64,000 nucleotides of DNA from JACVRM01 sp963839815 (lineage in GTDB: Bacteria > Actinomycetota > Thermoleophilia > Gaiellales > Gaiellaceae): positions 992,001 to 1,056,000 of the forward strand of contig CAWIWF010000006.1 in the NCBI GenBank assembly GCA_963839815.1. The letters run 5' to 3'. The notes beneath the pieces were generated by a model, which saw nothing but the letters and a program-made list of their open reading frames with translations, was not told the origin of the DNA and searched no databases. Both the position numbers and the translations under genes were made by a program. This document shows positions 57,443 through 64,000 of the stretch, in pieces. Numbering within the stretch: the first letter of the stretch is position 1; each line of letters opens with the position of its first letter.

Positions 57443-59029
57443 ATGGCGACTACCGAGGACCGCCCGGACGTCTCCGCGGACACGACCGGCGCCAAGCTCG
57501 AGCGGCTGCAGCGGCTGCGGGACGACGCCAGGCATGCCGGCAGCGAGCGCGCGGTCGAGCGCCACCGAAAGGCCGGCAAGCTGCTCGCCCGCGAGCGCCT
57601 TGAGCGGCTGCTCGACCCCGGTTCCTTCGTCGAGCTCGACCGCTACGTCCGGCACCGTGAGGCCAACTTCGGGATGCTCGAGCGGCGCCCCTACGGCGAC
57701 GCCGTCGTCACCGGCCACGGCACGATCTTCGGGCGCAAGGTCTTCGTCTTCTCGCAGGACTTCACCGTGTTCGGCGGCTCCCTCTCGGAGGTGTTCGCCG
57801 AGAAGGTCTGCAAGGTGATGGACATGGCCGTCAAGTACGGCTGCCCGCTGATCGGCATCAACGACTCCGGCGGCGCGCGGATCCAGGAGGGAGTCGTCTC
57901 GCTGGCCGGCTACGCGGAGATCTTCTGGCGGAACGTCCAGGCCTCGGGCGTGATCCCGCAGATCAGCCTGGTCATGGGTCCCTGTGCGGGCGGCGCCGTC
58001 TACTCACCGGTGATGACGGACTTCGTGGCGATGGTCGAAGGGACGTCGTACATGTTCATCACGGGGCCCGACGTGGTGAAGACCGTGACCGGCGAGGAGG
58101 TCAGCTTCGAAGAGCTCGGCGGCGCTGCGACGCACGCGTCCAAGTCCGGCGTGGCCCACTTCACGGCTCCCGACGAGGAGGCCTGCCTCGACGATGCCCG
58201 CTACCTGCTCTCGTTCCTGCCGCAGAACAACCTGGAGTCGCCGCCGTACTTCGAGGCGACCGATCCATCGGATCGCGAGGACGAGACGCTCGACGCGATC
58301 GTGCCGGACAACCCGAACAAGCCCTACGACATCAAGGATGTGATCGGCCGCGTGGTGGACGACGGCGACTTCCTCGAGGTGCACGAGCGCTGGGCCGAGA
58401 ACCTCGTGTGCGGGCTCGCGCGGCTCGGCGGCCATGTCGTGGGCGTCGTCGGCAACCAGCCCAAGGCGCTCGCGGGCGTACTGGACATCGACTCGGCCGT
58501 CAAAGGTGCCCGCTTCGTGCGCACCTGCGACGCCTTCAACATCCCGCTCGTCACCTTCGTCGACGTGCCGGGGTTCCTGCCCGGGACGGCCCAGGAGTGG
58601 GGCGGCATCATCCGCCACGGCGCCAAGCTGCTGTACGCCTACTGCGAGGCGACCGTGCCGAAGCTCGCCGTGATCACGCGCAAGGCCTACGGCGGCGCCT
58701 ACGACGTCATGAGCTCGAAGCACATCCGTTCCGACTTCAACTTCGCGTGGCCGACCGCCGAGGTCGCGGTCATGGGTCCCGAGGGCGCCGTCAACATCGT
58801 CTTCCGGCAGGAGCTGCAGGACGCCGACGACGCCGAGGCGCGCCGGGCCGAGCTGATCGCCGACTACCGGGAGCGGTTCGCGAACCCCTACGTCGCAGCC
58901 GAGCGAGGCTACGTCGACGAGGTGATCGAGCCGCGCCGCACGCGTCCCGTGTTGATCGAGGCGCTGGAGACGGCGCTCACGAAGCGCGAGCCGCGGCCGC
59001 CCCGCAAGCACGGCAACATCCCGCTCTGA
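57443..59029 (+). CDS. Acyl-CoA carboxylase, carboxyltransferase (beta) subunit
   Basis: A 528-residue biotin-dependent carboxyltransferase of the PccB/AccD type, which moves CO2 from carboxybiotin to acetyl- or propionyl-CoA. Landmarks are KLLARERLERLLDPGSFVEL, FSQDFTVFGGSLSEV, GINDSGGARIQEGVVSLAGY, MGPCAGGAVYSPVMTDF in the N-half and VDVPGFLPGTAQEWGGIIRHGAKLLYAY, RKAYGGAYDVMSSKH, EVAVMGPEGAVNIVF in the C-half; the sequence ends RKHGNIPL. Its neighbours are a small epsilon-like protein and a BC-BCCP subunit at 60330-62406. Start is ATG 57443. Confidence 0.94.
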   Translation: MATTEDRPDVSADTTGAKLERLQRLRDDARHAGSERAVERHRKAGKLLARERLERLLDPGSFVELDRYVRHREANFGMLERRPYGDAVVTGHGTIFGRKVFVFSQDFTVFGGSLSEVFAEKVCKVMDMAVKYGCPLIGINDSGGARIQEGVVSLAGYAEIFWRNVQASGVIPQISLVMGPCAGGAVYSPVMTDFVAMVEGTSYMFITGPDVVKTVTGEEVSFEELGGAATHASKSGVAHFTAPDEEACLDDARYLLSFLPQNNLESPPYFEATDPSDREDETLDAIVPDNPNKPYDIKDVIGRVVDDGDFLEVHERWAENLVCGLARLGGHVVGVVGNQPKALAGVLDIDSAVKGARFVRTCDAFNIPLVTFVDVPGFLPGTAQEWGGIIRHGAKLLYAYCEATVPKLAVITRKAYGGAYDVMSSKHIRSDFNFAWPTAEVAVMGPEGAVNIVFRQELQDADDAEARRAELIADYRERFANPYVAAERGYVDEVIEPRRTRPVLIEALETALTKREPRPPRKHGNIPL

Positions 59030-59253
59030 CGTCCCCCGCGGGGCCGGCGCGGTCGGCAGAGCCCCTGCGCGCGGCGGCTCGCGCGGGAGGTCTGGGCCCG
59101 GCACCTGCGTCAGGGCAGCCCCCCGTGGGGGGCGAACCGAGGCCCCCACTCGGAACGCTAGACGGCGGGAACGCGCGCGTGGGTCACAGGATCGTCACGA
59201 GTCTGTGCCGATCGCCGCGCCACGCTCCCCGTGGTCGCCGGTGCGGCGCCGCG
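59030..59253. other. Intergenic region with a CCCCCCGTGGGGGG hairpin
   Basis: No gene is supported. CCCCCC-GT-GGGGGG at 59119-59132 shares the core CCCCGTGGGG with the palindrome at 1357-1380. CCCCGCGGGG lies just after the carboxylase stop. Either could serve as a transcript hairpin. Confidence 0.45.
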
Positions 59254-60282
59254 TCAGGCCAGGCCGGCTTCGGCGAGCGGCCGGCGGGCCCAGGCCAGGC
59301 GCTCGCGGTACCAGCCGCTTGTGATCGAGGCCAGGGCGACGCCGTACCGGGATGAGTGGATCATCCAGCCACCGCCGAGGTAGATGCCGCTGTGGTCGAT
59401 CGCCGTCGCCGGAGAGCGCGGACCCGTGGGGCCGAAGAAGAGGATGTCGCCCGGCTGCAGCTTCGCGAAGCCAATCCGGCGCGAAACCGGAGCTTCGCCG
59501 GCCATCGCAGCGGCCGTGCGGCCGCGCAGCGTCGAGGCGAGCCGCTCGCCGCCCGGATACGCCTGCAGGCGGTAGACGCGCCACACGAAGCCCGAGCAGT
59601 CGAAGCCGCCCTTGACGGGCCGGCCGAGCGGAGCCTGCGGATGCTCGCTCGTCCCGGCCCAGACGTACGGTTGGCCGATCAGGCGAACAGCGGTCGTCAG
59701 CACCTGTAGCTGCCGCGGCGTCATGGTGGGGAGCTCGAATGCGGCCGCCGCCGTCTCGACGCCTTCCGTCTCCCAGTCGGACAGCCGCAGCAGTCGCGCC
59801 ACGGAGTACGCTGCCTCCGCCCTCGTCGCCTGGTCGTTGGGCCCGAGCTCGATGTCGTCCTGGCCGTCGGGATGGTTGACGCGCAGGCCCAGCAGGCGAG
59901 CGACGACCTCGGTGCCGAAGCGTGCAGGAACGGGGAGGCCGGCGGCCCGCGCGCCCTCCGCGAAAGCGGCTGCCGACCTCGTCAGCCCGAGGGCGCCGAC
60001 GAGGCGGGCGTTGAGCTGTGCGAGCGACACCTTGGCCGTGCTGGCCGTGCTCACGGCGCCTGCCGGGCGGCGCGTGACCGCTGCGACGAGTGCGTTCAGC
60101 TCGCCGCGGGTGATCGGGTCGTCGGGGCGAAACGACGCCGCATCGGCGCCCATCAGACCGCGACTGACGACGTACCGGATCTCCTTCTGTGCCCAGGACG
60201 TCTTGACGGACCGCGCCTCGACGGTTGCGGTCGCGACGAGGGCGACGACGATGCACGCCAAGATCGCGAGGGGGCGTCTCAC
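59254..60282 (-). CDS. SLH-domain NlpC/P60 peptidoglycan hydrolase
   Basis: A 342-residue secreted protein: signal peptide (RRPLAILACIVVALVATATVEA), two S-layer-homology-like segments (WAQKEIRYVVSRGLMGADAASFRPDDPITRGELNALV and FGTEVVARLLGLRV... NDQATRAEAAYSVARLL), and a C-terminal NlpC/P60 domain. The catalytic Cys is in GGFDCSGFVWRVYRL, with His in AIDHSGIYLGGGWMIHSS. It should cleave peptide stems in the cell wall. Start is GTG 60282. It diverges from the epsilon-like and BC-BCCP genes, suggesting a role in envelope maintenance. Confidence 0.88.
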   Translation of the reverse strand: MRRPLAILACIVVALVATATVEARSVKTSWAQKEIRYVVSRGLMGADAASFRPDDPITRGELNALVAAVTRRPAGAVSTASTAKVSLAQLNARLVGALGLTRSAAAFAEGARAAGLPVPARFGTEVVARLLGLRVNHPDGQDDIELGPNDQATRAEAAYSVARLLRLSDWETEGVETAAAAFELPTMTPRQLQVLTTAVRLIGQPYVWAGTSEHPQAPLGRPVKGGFDCSGFVWRVYRLQAYPGGERLASTLRGRTAAAMAGEAPVSRRIGFAKLQPGDILFFGPTGPRSPATAIDHSGIYLGGGWMIHSSRYGVALASITSGWYRERLAWARRPLAEAGLA

Positions 60283-60329
60283 TCCATGTCCATCGACTCC
60301 GGCGACGCTCCGGCCCTACCCTAGGTCGA

Positions 60330-60566
60330 GTGATCGACGTTCGTCCCGAGCCGGAGGACCTCGAGCGCCGCGCGCTGGCCGTGGCGCTCGACCGTCTCGG
60401 CCCGGCCGACACGCGCCCCGCGGCTGTGGCCTATCGCAGTGCCTGGCGCCGCGCGGCCCTGCTCGGCACCGCTGGCGTCCACGGCGAGCTCGGCTCACCG
60501 GCGCCGACCAGGCCTGTGCAGCGCCCGCTGCTCTCCGAGCGTTCCGGCCGCGCTGGTCCCCGGTAG
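60330..60566 (+). CDS. Small acyl-CoA carboxylase epsilon-like protein
   Basis: A 78-residue protein read from GTG 60330: VIDVRPEPEDLERRALAVAL, then YRSAWRRAALLG and a basic Pro-rich end. The PEPEDLERRALAVAL segment followed by a W-containing helix resembles AccE epsilon subunits (PTPEELAALVAVL...W), which bind the carboxyltransferase of actinobacterial complexes. It lies 52 bases upstream of the BC-BCCP gene and close to a beta subunit, which supports the idea. The sequence is short, so this remains an inference. Confidence 0.55.
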   Translation: MIDVRPEPEDLERRALAVALDRLGPADTRPAAVAYRSAWRRAALLGTAGVHGELGSPAPTRPVQRPLLSERSGRAGPR

Positions 60567-60618
60567 CGGCGAGCCTGCGTCCGCACGCCGGCCCGATGAC
60601 ACTCGCGCAGCAGTGACA

Positions 60619-62406
60619 ATGCGCGCCGTGCCGCCCTTCACCAAGGTGCTCGTCGCCAACCGCGGCGAGATCGCGGTGCGGATCTTCCGCACCCTCCGCG
60701 ACCTCGAGATCGCCGCTGTCGCCGTCTACTCGGAGGCTGACGCCAACGCCCTGCACGTCGCCGTTGCGGACGAGGCGTACCTGCTCGGGCCGGGTCCGGC
60801 GCCGGAGAGCTACCTCCACGTCGGCCGGATCCTCGAAGCGGCCGAGCGCTCGGGCGCCGAGGCGATTCATCCCGGCTACGGCTTCCTTGCCGAGAACGCC
60901 GGCTTCGCGCGTGCCGTGGAGGCCGCCGGTCTGACGTGGATCGGCCCGCCCGCGGCCGCGATCGAGCTGATGGGCGAGAAGACGGCTGCCCGAACGCGGA
61001 TGCAGGAGGCGGGCGTGCCGATCATCCCCGGCACGACAGCGCCGATCGCGGGCCCGGAGGACATCGCCAGGCTCGGCGAGGAGATCGGGTATCCGTTGCT
61101 GATCAAGGCCGCGGCCGGCGGTGGCGGCAAGGGGATGAAGGTCGTGCGAACCCCTGCGGAGGCCGGCGACGCGTTCGCCTCCGCCCAGCGCGAGGGCCAG
61201 AAGTACTTCGCCGACGACGCCGTCTATGTCGAGCGCTACCTCGAGGACCCGCGCCACGTCGAGGTGCAGGTGCTGGCCGACGCGCACGGCGGCGTCATCC
61301 ATCTCGGGGAACGCGACTGCACGATCCAGCGCCGTCACCAGAAGCTGGTCGAGGAGACGCCGTCGCCGGCTGTCGACGCCGACCTGCGCGCGCGCATCGG
61401 TCAGATCGCAGTGGACGCGGCGCGCGCCGCCGGCTACCGCTCAGCCGGGACGATCGAAGGGCTGCTGACCAGGGACGGCGACTACTTCTTCATGGAGATG
61501 AACACGCGTATCCAGGTCGAGCACACCGTCACCGAGGAGGTGGCGGGCATCGATCTCGTCCGCGAGCAGGTGCTGATCGCAGGGGGAGCGCCGCTGTCGC
61601 TGAGCCAGGACGACGTCGCGCTTCGCGGCCATGCGATCGAGTGCCGCATCAACGCCGAGGATCCCTCGCGCGGCTTCCTGCCGACACCGGGGCGGATCGC
61701 GGGCTACCGGGAGCCGGCTGGGCCGGGCGTCCGCGTCGACTCCGGGGTCGCCGACGGATCGGAGATCTCGGGGCTGTACGACCCGATGGTCGCCAAGCTG
61801 ATCGTCCACGGCGCCGATCGAGAGCACGCCCGCCTGCGGATGCTGCGCGCGCTGGACGAGTTCCACGTCGGCGGCGTCACCACGCTGCTCGGATTCCACC
61901 GCGCGCTGTTGCGCCACCAGTGCTTCATCGACGCCGGCACGTGTCACGGCGTCGTCGAGTCGGAACAGCTGGCGCAGCAGGCGGAGCAGTTGTCGCACGA
62001 GACAACAACGGTACCCGCCGGCTCGGACGGCGGGATGCGGGTGCGCTCGACGACGGTCGAGCTCGACGGGCGGCGCTTCGACGTCCGTGTGGCGACTCCC
62101 GAGCCCCCGTACGCGGAGCTGGCCCGCCGCCGGCGGGAGCGTGCTCGCGGTGCAAGCGCGCACGGGGGTCGCGACGCGGTTGTCAGCCCGATGCAGGGGA
62201 CGGTGCTGAGCGTCCGCGTCGCCGAGGGCGAGGCCGTCGAGACGGGCCAGGTGCTCTGCATCGTCGAGGCGATGAAGATGGAGAACGAGGTCACTGCCCA
62301 CCTGACGGGCCGCGTCACGGGCCTGTCCGTCGCCGAGGGGCAGCCAGTCACGACCGGGCAGGTGATCTGCGTCGTGGCGCAGGAGGCGGATGGCGGAACC
62401 GAGTAG
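60619..62406 (+). CDS. Acyl-CoA carboxylase biotin carboxylase/BCCP (alpha) subunit
   Basis: A 595-residue fusion of biotin carboxylase and biotin carboxyl carrier. Biotin carboxylase part: KVLVANRGEIAVRIFRT, EAIHPGYGFLAENAGF, the ATP-grasp KAAAGGGGKGMKVV, ERDCTIQRRHQKLVEETPSP, FMEMNTRIQVEHTVTEEVAGIDLV, HAIECRINAEDPSRGFLPTPGRI. BCCP part: EAMKMEN with the biotinylated Lys near residue 550, followed by the C-terminal VTTGQVICVV. It loads CO2 on biotin for the beta subunit at 57443-59029. Start is ATG 60619 (a GTG at 60613 is possible). The next gene overlaps its end by 17 bases. Confidence 0.94.
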   Translation: MRAVPPFTKVLVANRGEIAVRIFRTLRDLEIAAVAVYSEADANALHVAVADEAYLLGPGPAPESYLHVGRILEAAERSGAEAIHPGYGFLAENAGFARAVEAAGLTWIGPPAAAIELMGEKTAARTRMQEAGVPIIPGTTAPIAGPEDIARLGEEIGYPLLIKAAAGGGGKGMKVVRTPAEAGDAFASAQREGQKYFADDAVYVERYLEDPRHVEVQVLADAHGGVIHLGERDCTIQRRHQKLVEETPSPAVDADLRARIGQIAVDAARAAGYRSAGTIEGLLTRDGDYFFMEMNTRIQVEHTVTEEVAGIDLVREQVLIAGGAPLSLSQDDVALRGHAIECRINAEDPSRGFLPTPGRIAGYREPAGPGVRVDSGVADGSEISGLYDPMVAKLIVHGADREHARLRMLRALDEFHVGGVTTLLGFHRALLRHQCFIDAGTCHGVVESEQLAQQAEQLSHETTTVPAGSDGGMRVRSTTVELDGRRFDVRVATPEPPYAELARRRRERARGASAHGGRDAVVSPMQGTVLSVRVAEGEAVETGQVLCIVEAMKMENEVTAHLTGRVTGLSVAEGQPVTTGQVICVVAQEADGGTE

Positions 62407-63292
62407 ACCGCTGTGCGCCGACATCTCGACCGAGGTCGGCGAGCCGCTCACAGCGACCGCCAGCCGCGTCGAGCACTGGCTGCTGATCGAGTATCCCGGT
62501 CTCTGGAGCCGTGACGTGCTCGGCGCGAGCCTGCTCCCGGCCGGAGTCAAGGAGCATCTGCGGGCCGAGCTCGCGCGGCTGCCGCACGCGCGCCTCCTGT
62601 TCGTCCGCCGGCCCGACCGGCGCGGTGCCGGGCGACGCCGCGTCTACCTCGGGCGCACGGGCGAGGCCGACGGGACCCTCGTCACGCTCGAGGTGGGCTC
62701 CTACGAGGAGCTCGCCGCGCTCGACGTGGCTGCGGCGCTCGAAGGTGGTGCGGGCGCCCGGAGGCTCGACCACCCGCTCCTGGTCGTGTGCACCCATGGC
62801 AAGCGAGACCGCTGCTGCGCGCGTTACGGCCGGCCGGTCTACGAGCGACTGCGCGAGGCGGCACCGGAGGAGTGGCTCTGGCAGTCGACCCACCTCGGCG
62901 GCGACCGCTTCGCCGGCAACCTCGTCTGCCTGCCGCACGGCCTCTACTTCGGCCGGGTGGGGAGCGAGACGGCGTGGGACATCCTCGACGAGTACCTGGC
63001 CGGGCGGATCGCCCTGAGCCAGTACCGCGGGCGCTCCTGCTACACGTTCCCGCAGCAGGCGGCCGAGCGGGCGATCCGCGATGAGACGGGACTGCGTGGC
63101 CTCGACGACCTCAGCTTGCTGACGTGCACGGAGCGAGGTGCGGGCGAGTGGCTCGTTCGCTTCCAGGCCGGCCGGGAACCGCGCGAGCTCCTGGTGCGGC
63201 GCGAGGAGGGGGAGCTCACCTATCTCACCTGCGACGCCACCACGCTGCGACATCCGCGCCGCTTCGTCGCCAAGTCCCTCAGCGGTCGCTAA
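62390..63292 (+). CDS. Sucrase/ferredoxin-like protein
   Basis: A 300-residue protein of the sucraseferredoxin-like family, which carries a thioredoxin-like [2Fe-2S] fold. The hallmark cysteine and histidine segments are HPLLVVCTHGKRDRCCARYG and WQSTHLGGDRFAGNLVCLPHGLYFGRV. Function is unclear: the name comes from a yeast gene and no sucrase activity is implied; an electron-transfer or metal-binding role is likely. The ATG at 62390 overlaps the carboxylase gene, and its end overlaps the convergent JmjC gene by 14 bases. Confidence 0.87.
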   Translation: MAEPSRPLCADISTEVGEPLTATASRVEHWLLIEYPGLWSRDVLGASLLPAGVKEHLRAELARLPHARLLFVRRPDRRGAGRRRVYLGRTGEADGTLVTLEVGSYEELAALDVAAALEGGAGARRLDHPLLVVCTHGKRDRCCARYGRPVYERLREAAPEEWLWQSTHLGGDRFAGNLVCLPHGLYFGRVGSETAWDILDEYLAGRIALSQYRGRSCYTFPQQAAERAIRDETGLRGLDDLSLLTCTERGAGEWLVRFQAGREPRELLVRREEGELTYLTCDATTLRHPRRFVAKSLSGR

Positions 63293-64000
63293 CGAGCCGG
63301 ACGACGCCCTCGCGGACGAGGCGCCGAATCAGCACGAGCCGACCCTCGTCGTCGAGGGCTCCGGGGAGCTCGGCGGCGGTGAACGGATCGGTTGCGGCGA
63401 GAATTGCCTCGAGCTCCGGCCGCACGTGGGCCGGGAGCTGCAGCTCGGTGCCGTCGACGAGCAGCCCCAGCGACTCCTCGCCAACCGCGAGCCGCGTGTG
63501 CACGGGCCTCCGTTCGATCTCGGTCCCCGCGGTGAGCGTCTCGAGCGAGCGAAGCTGATCGAAGCCGTCGGCGAGGAGCGGCCGGCTGCGACGGGCAAGC
63601 CGCTCGGCCCGGCGACGGTCGACCTCGACCCCGTCGAGCCGCTCGGCGAGGGCCTCCAGCACCGTCTCCGCGTCGCCCGTGTCCACCGAGCGTCGGAACG
63701 CCAGGTCGTCTCCGGCCTCGTCGAGGGCCGCCCGGAGCGCGTCCAGCCAGGTGACGACGTTGACGCCCACCGTCAGGTGCAGCGAGTCGTCCGCGGACGT
63801 GAGCGCTTCGTGCAGCCAGCCGCGCGGCAGGTAGAGCGTGTCGCCTGCCCGCAGCGTCACATCGAGGACCGCCGGGCCGGGGCTGCCGAGCTCGGGGCGA
63901 TAGCGCTGCGTGCGCAGGGGCAGCTCGAGGGCCGGCTCGTACACGAGCCAGCGCTTGCTCCCGGACACTTGGAGCACGAAGACGTCGTGCGTGTCGTGGT
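63279..64000 (-). CDS. Cupin-4/JmjC-like oxygenase (5' partial)
   Basis: The gene runs off the right end; 240 residues are visible. Beyond the first internal Met the frame continues to the edge with HDTHDVFVLQVSGSKRWLVYEP, the H-x-D metal motif and strand of JmjC-type, cupin-4 proteins (ROXA-like ribosomal oxygenases). GDTLYLPRGWLHEALTSADDSLHLTVGV supplies the distal His. A winged-helix-like C-terminal domain follows, ending with LVLIRRLVREGVVRLVSDR. These Fe(II)/2-oxoglutarate enzymes hydroxylate ribosomal proteins in other bacteria; the target here is unproven. Confidence 0.83.
   Translation of the reverse strand, partial: HDTHDVFVLQVSGSKRWLVYEPALELPLRTQRYRPELGSPGPAVLDVTLRAGDTLYLPRGWLHEALTSADDSLHLTVGVNVVTWLDALRAALDEAGDDLAFRRSVDTGDAETVLEALAERLDGVEVDRRRAERLARRSRPLLADGFDQLRSLETLTAGTEIERRPVHTRLAVGEESLGLLVDGTELQLPAHVRPELEAILAATDPFTAAELPGALDDEGRLVLIRRLVREGVVRLVSDR

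Overview
The window is high-GC throughout, uses GTG and TTG starts freely, and packs genes with ATGA and GTGA start/stop overlaps. Gene content (DUF2469, CarD, a SARP/BTAD regulator, a separate acyl-CoA carboxylase beta subunit and BC-BCCP subunit, DUF6228-like and LPxTG proteins) points to an actinobacterium. A Spo0H-type sigma factor and a Bacillus-like gene order suggest a deep branch such as Thermoleophilia (Gaiellales/Solirubrobacterales). The lineage is inferred from content, not tested.

Layout. 0-1.3 kb: the end of a YpfJ-type metalloprotease and a broken DUF6228-like gene. 1.3-1.9 kb: gene-free, repeat-rich DNA with long perfect palindromes. 1.9-8.7 kb: folate genes (folP-folB, then folK) with a secreted subtilase between them on the other strand, DUF2469, an ankyrin/MarR divergent pair, coaX and greA. 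8.7-12.9 kb: a lipoprotein and a 1039-residue membrane regulator that fuses a SARP DNA-binding/BTAD half to an outer beta-propeller and a periplasmic-binding domain, the most unusual gene here. lysS follows.

14.5-38.9 kb: a large surface-polysaccharide cluster with a LMW tyrosine phosphatase/BY-kinase pair, two O-antigen-ligase/Wzy-type proteins, about eight glycosyltransferases, a flippase, a sugar epimerase, PIG-L deacetylase, methyltransferase, GNAT, APH-like kinase, GHL15 hydrolase, an LPxTG protein and a polyprenyl-phosphate sugar transferase that probably primes synthesis.

39.4-56.4 kb: housekeeping backbone clpC, radA, carD, ispD, PHP phosphatase, ispF, gltX, cysS, rlmB, yacP-like, sigH-like, tRNA-Thr, with an EamA transporter, lldD, nitrilase and mutY interspersed. 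Together with folP/folB/folK, coaX and lysS this recalls the Bacillus subtilis origin-proximal order, with the polysaccharide cluster sitting in the lysS-clpC interval. 56.4-64 kb: a Cys/Met PLP enzyme, acyl-CoA carboxylase subunits (beta, a small epsilon-like protein, BC-BCCP), an SLH-NlpC/P60 hydrolase, a sucrase/ferredoxin-like protein and a JmjC-type oxygenase cut by the window end.

Four genes (DUF6228-like, ispF, cysS, rlmB) carry apparent single-base frameshifts. Several are normally essential, so residual assembly indels are the simplest explanation.
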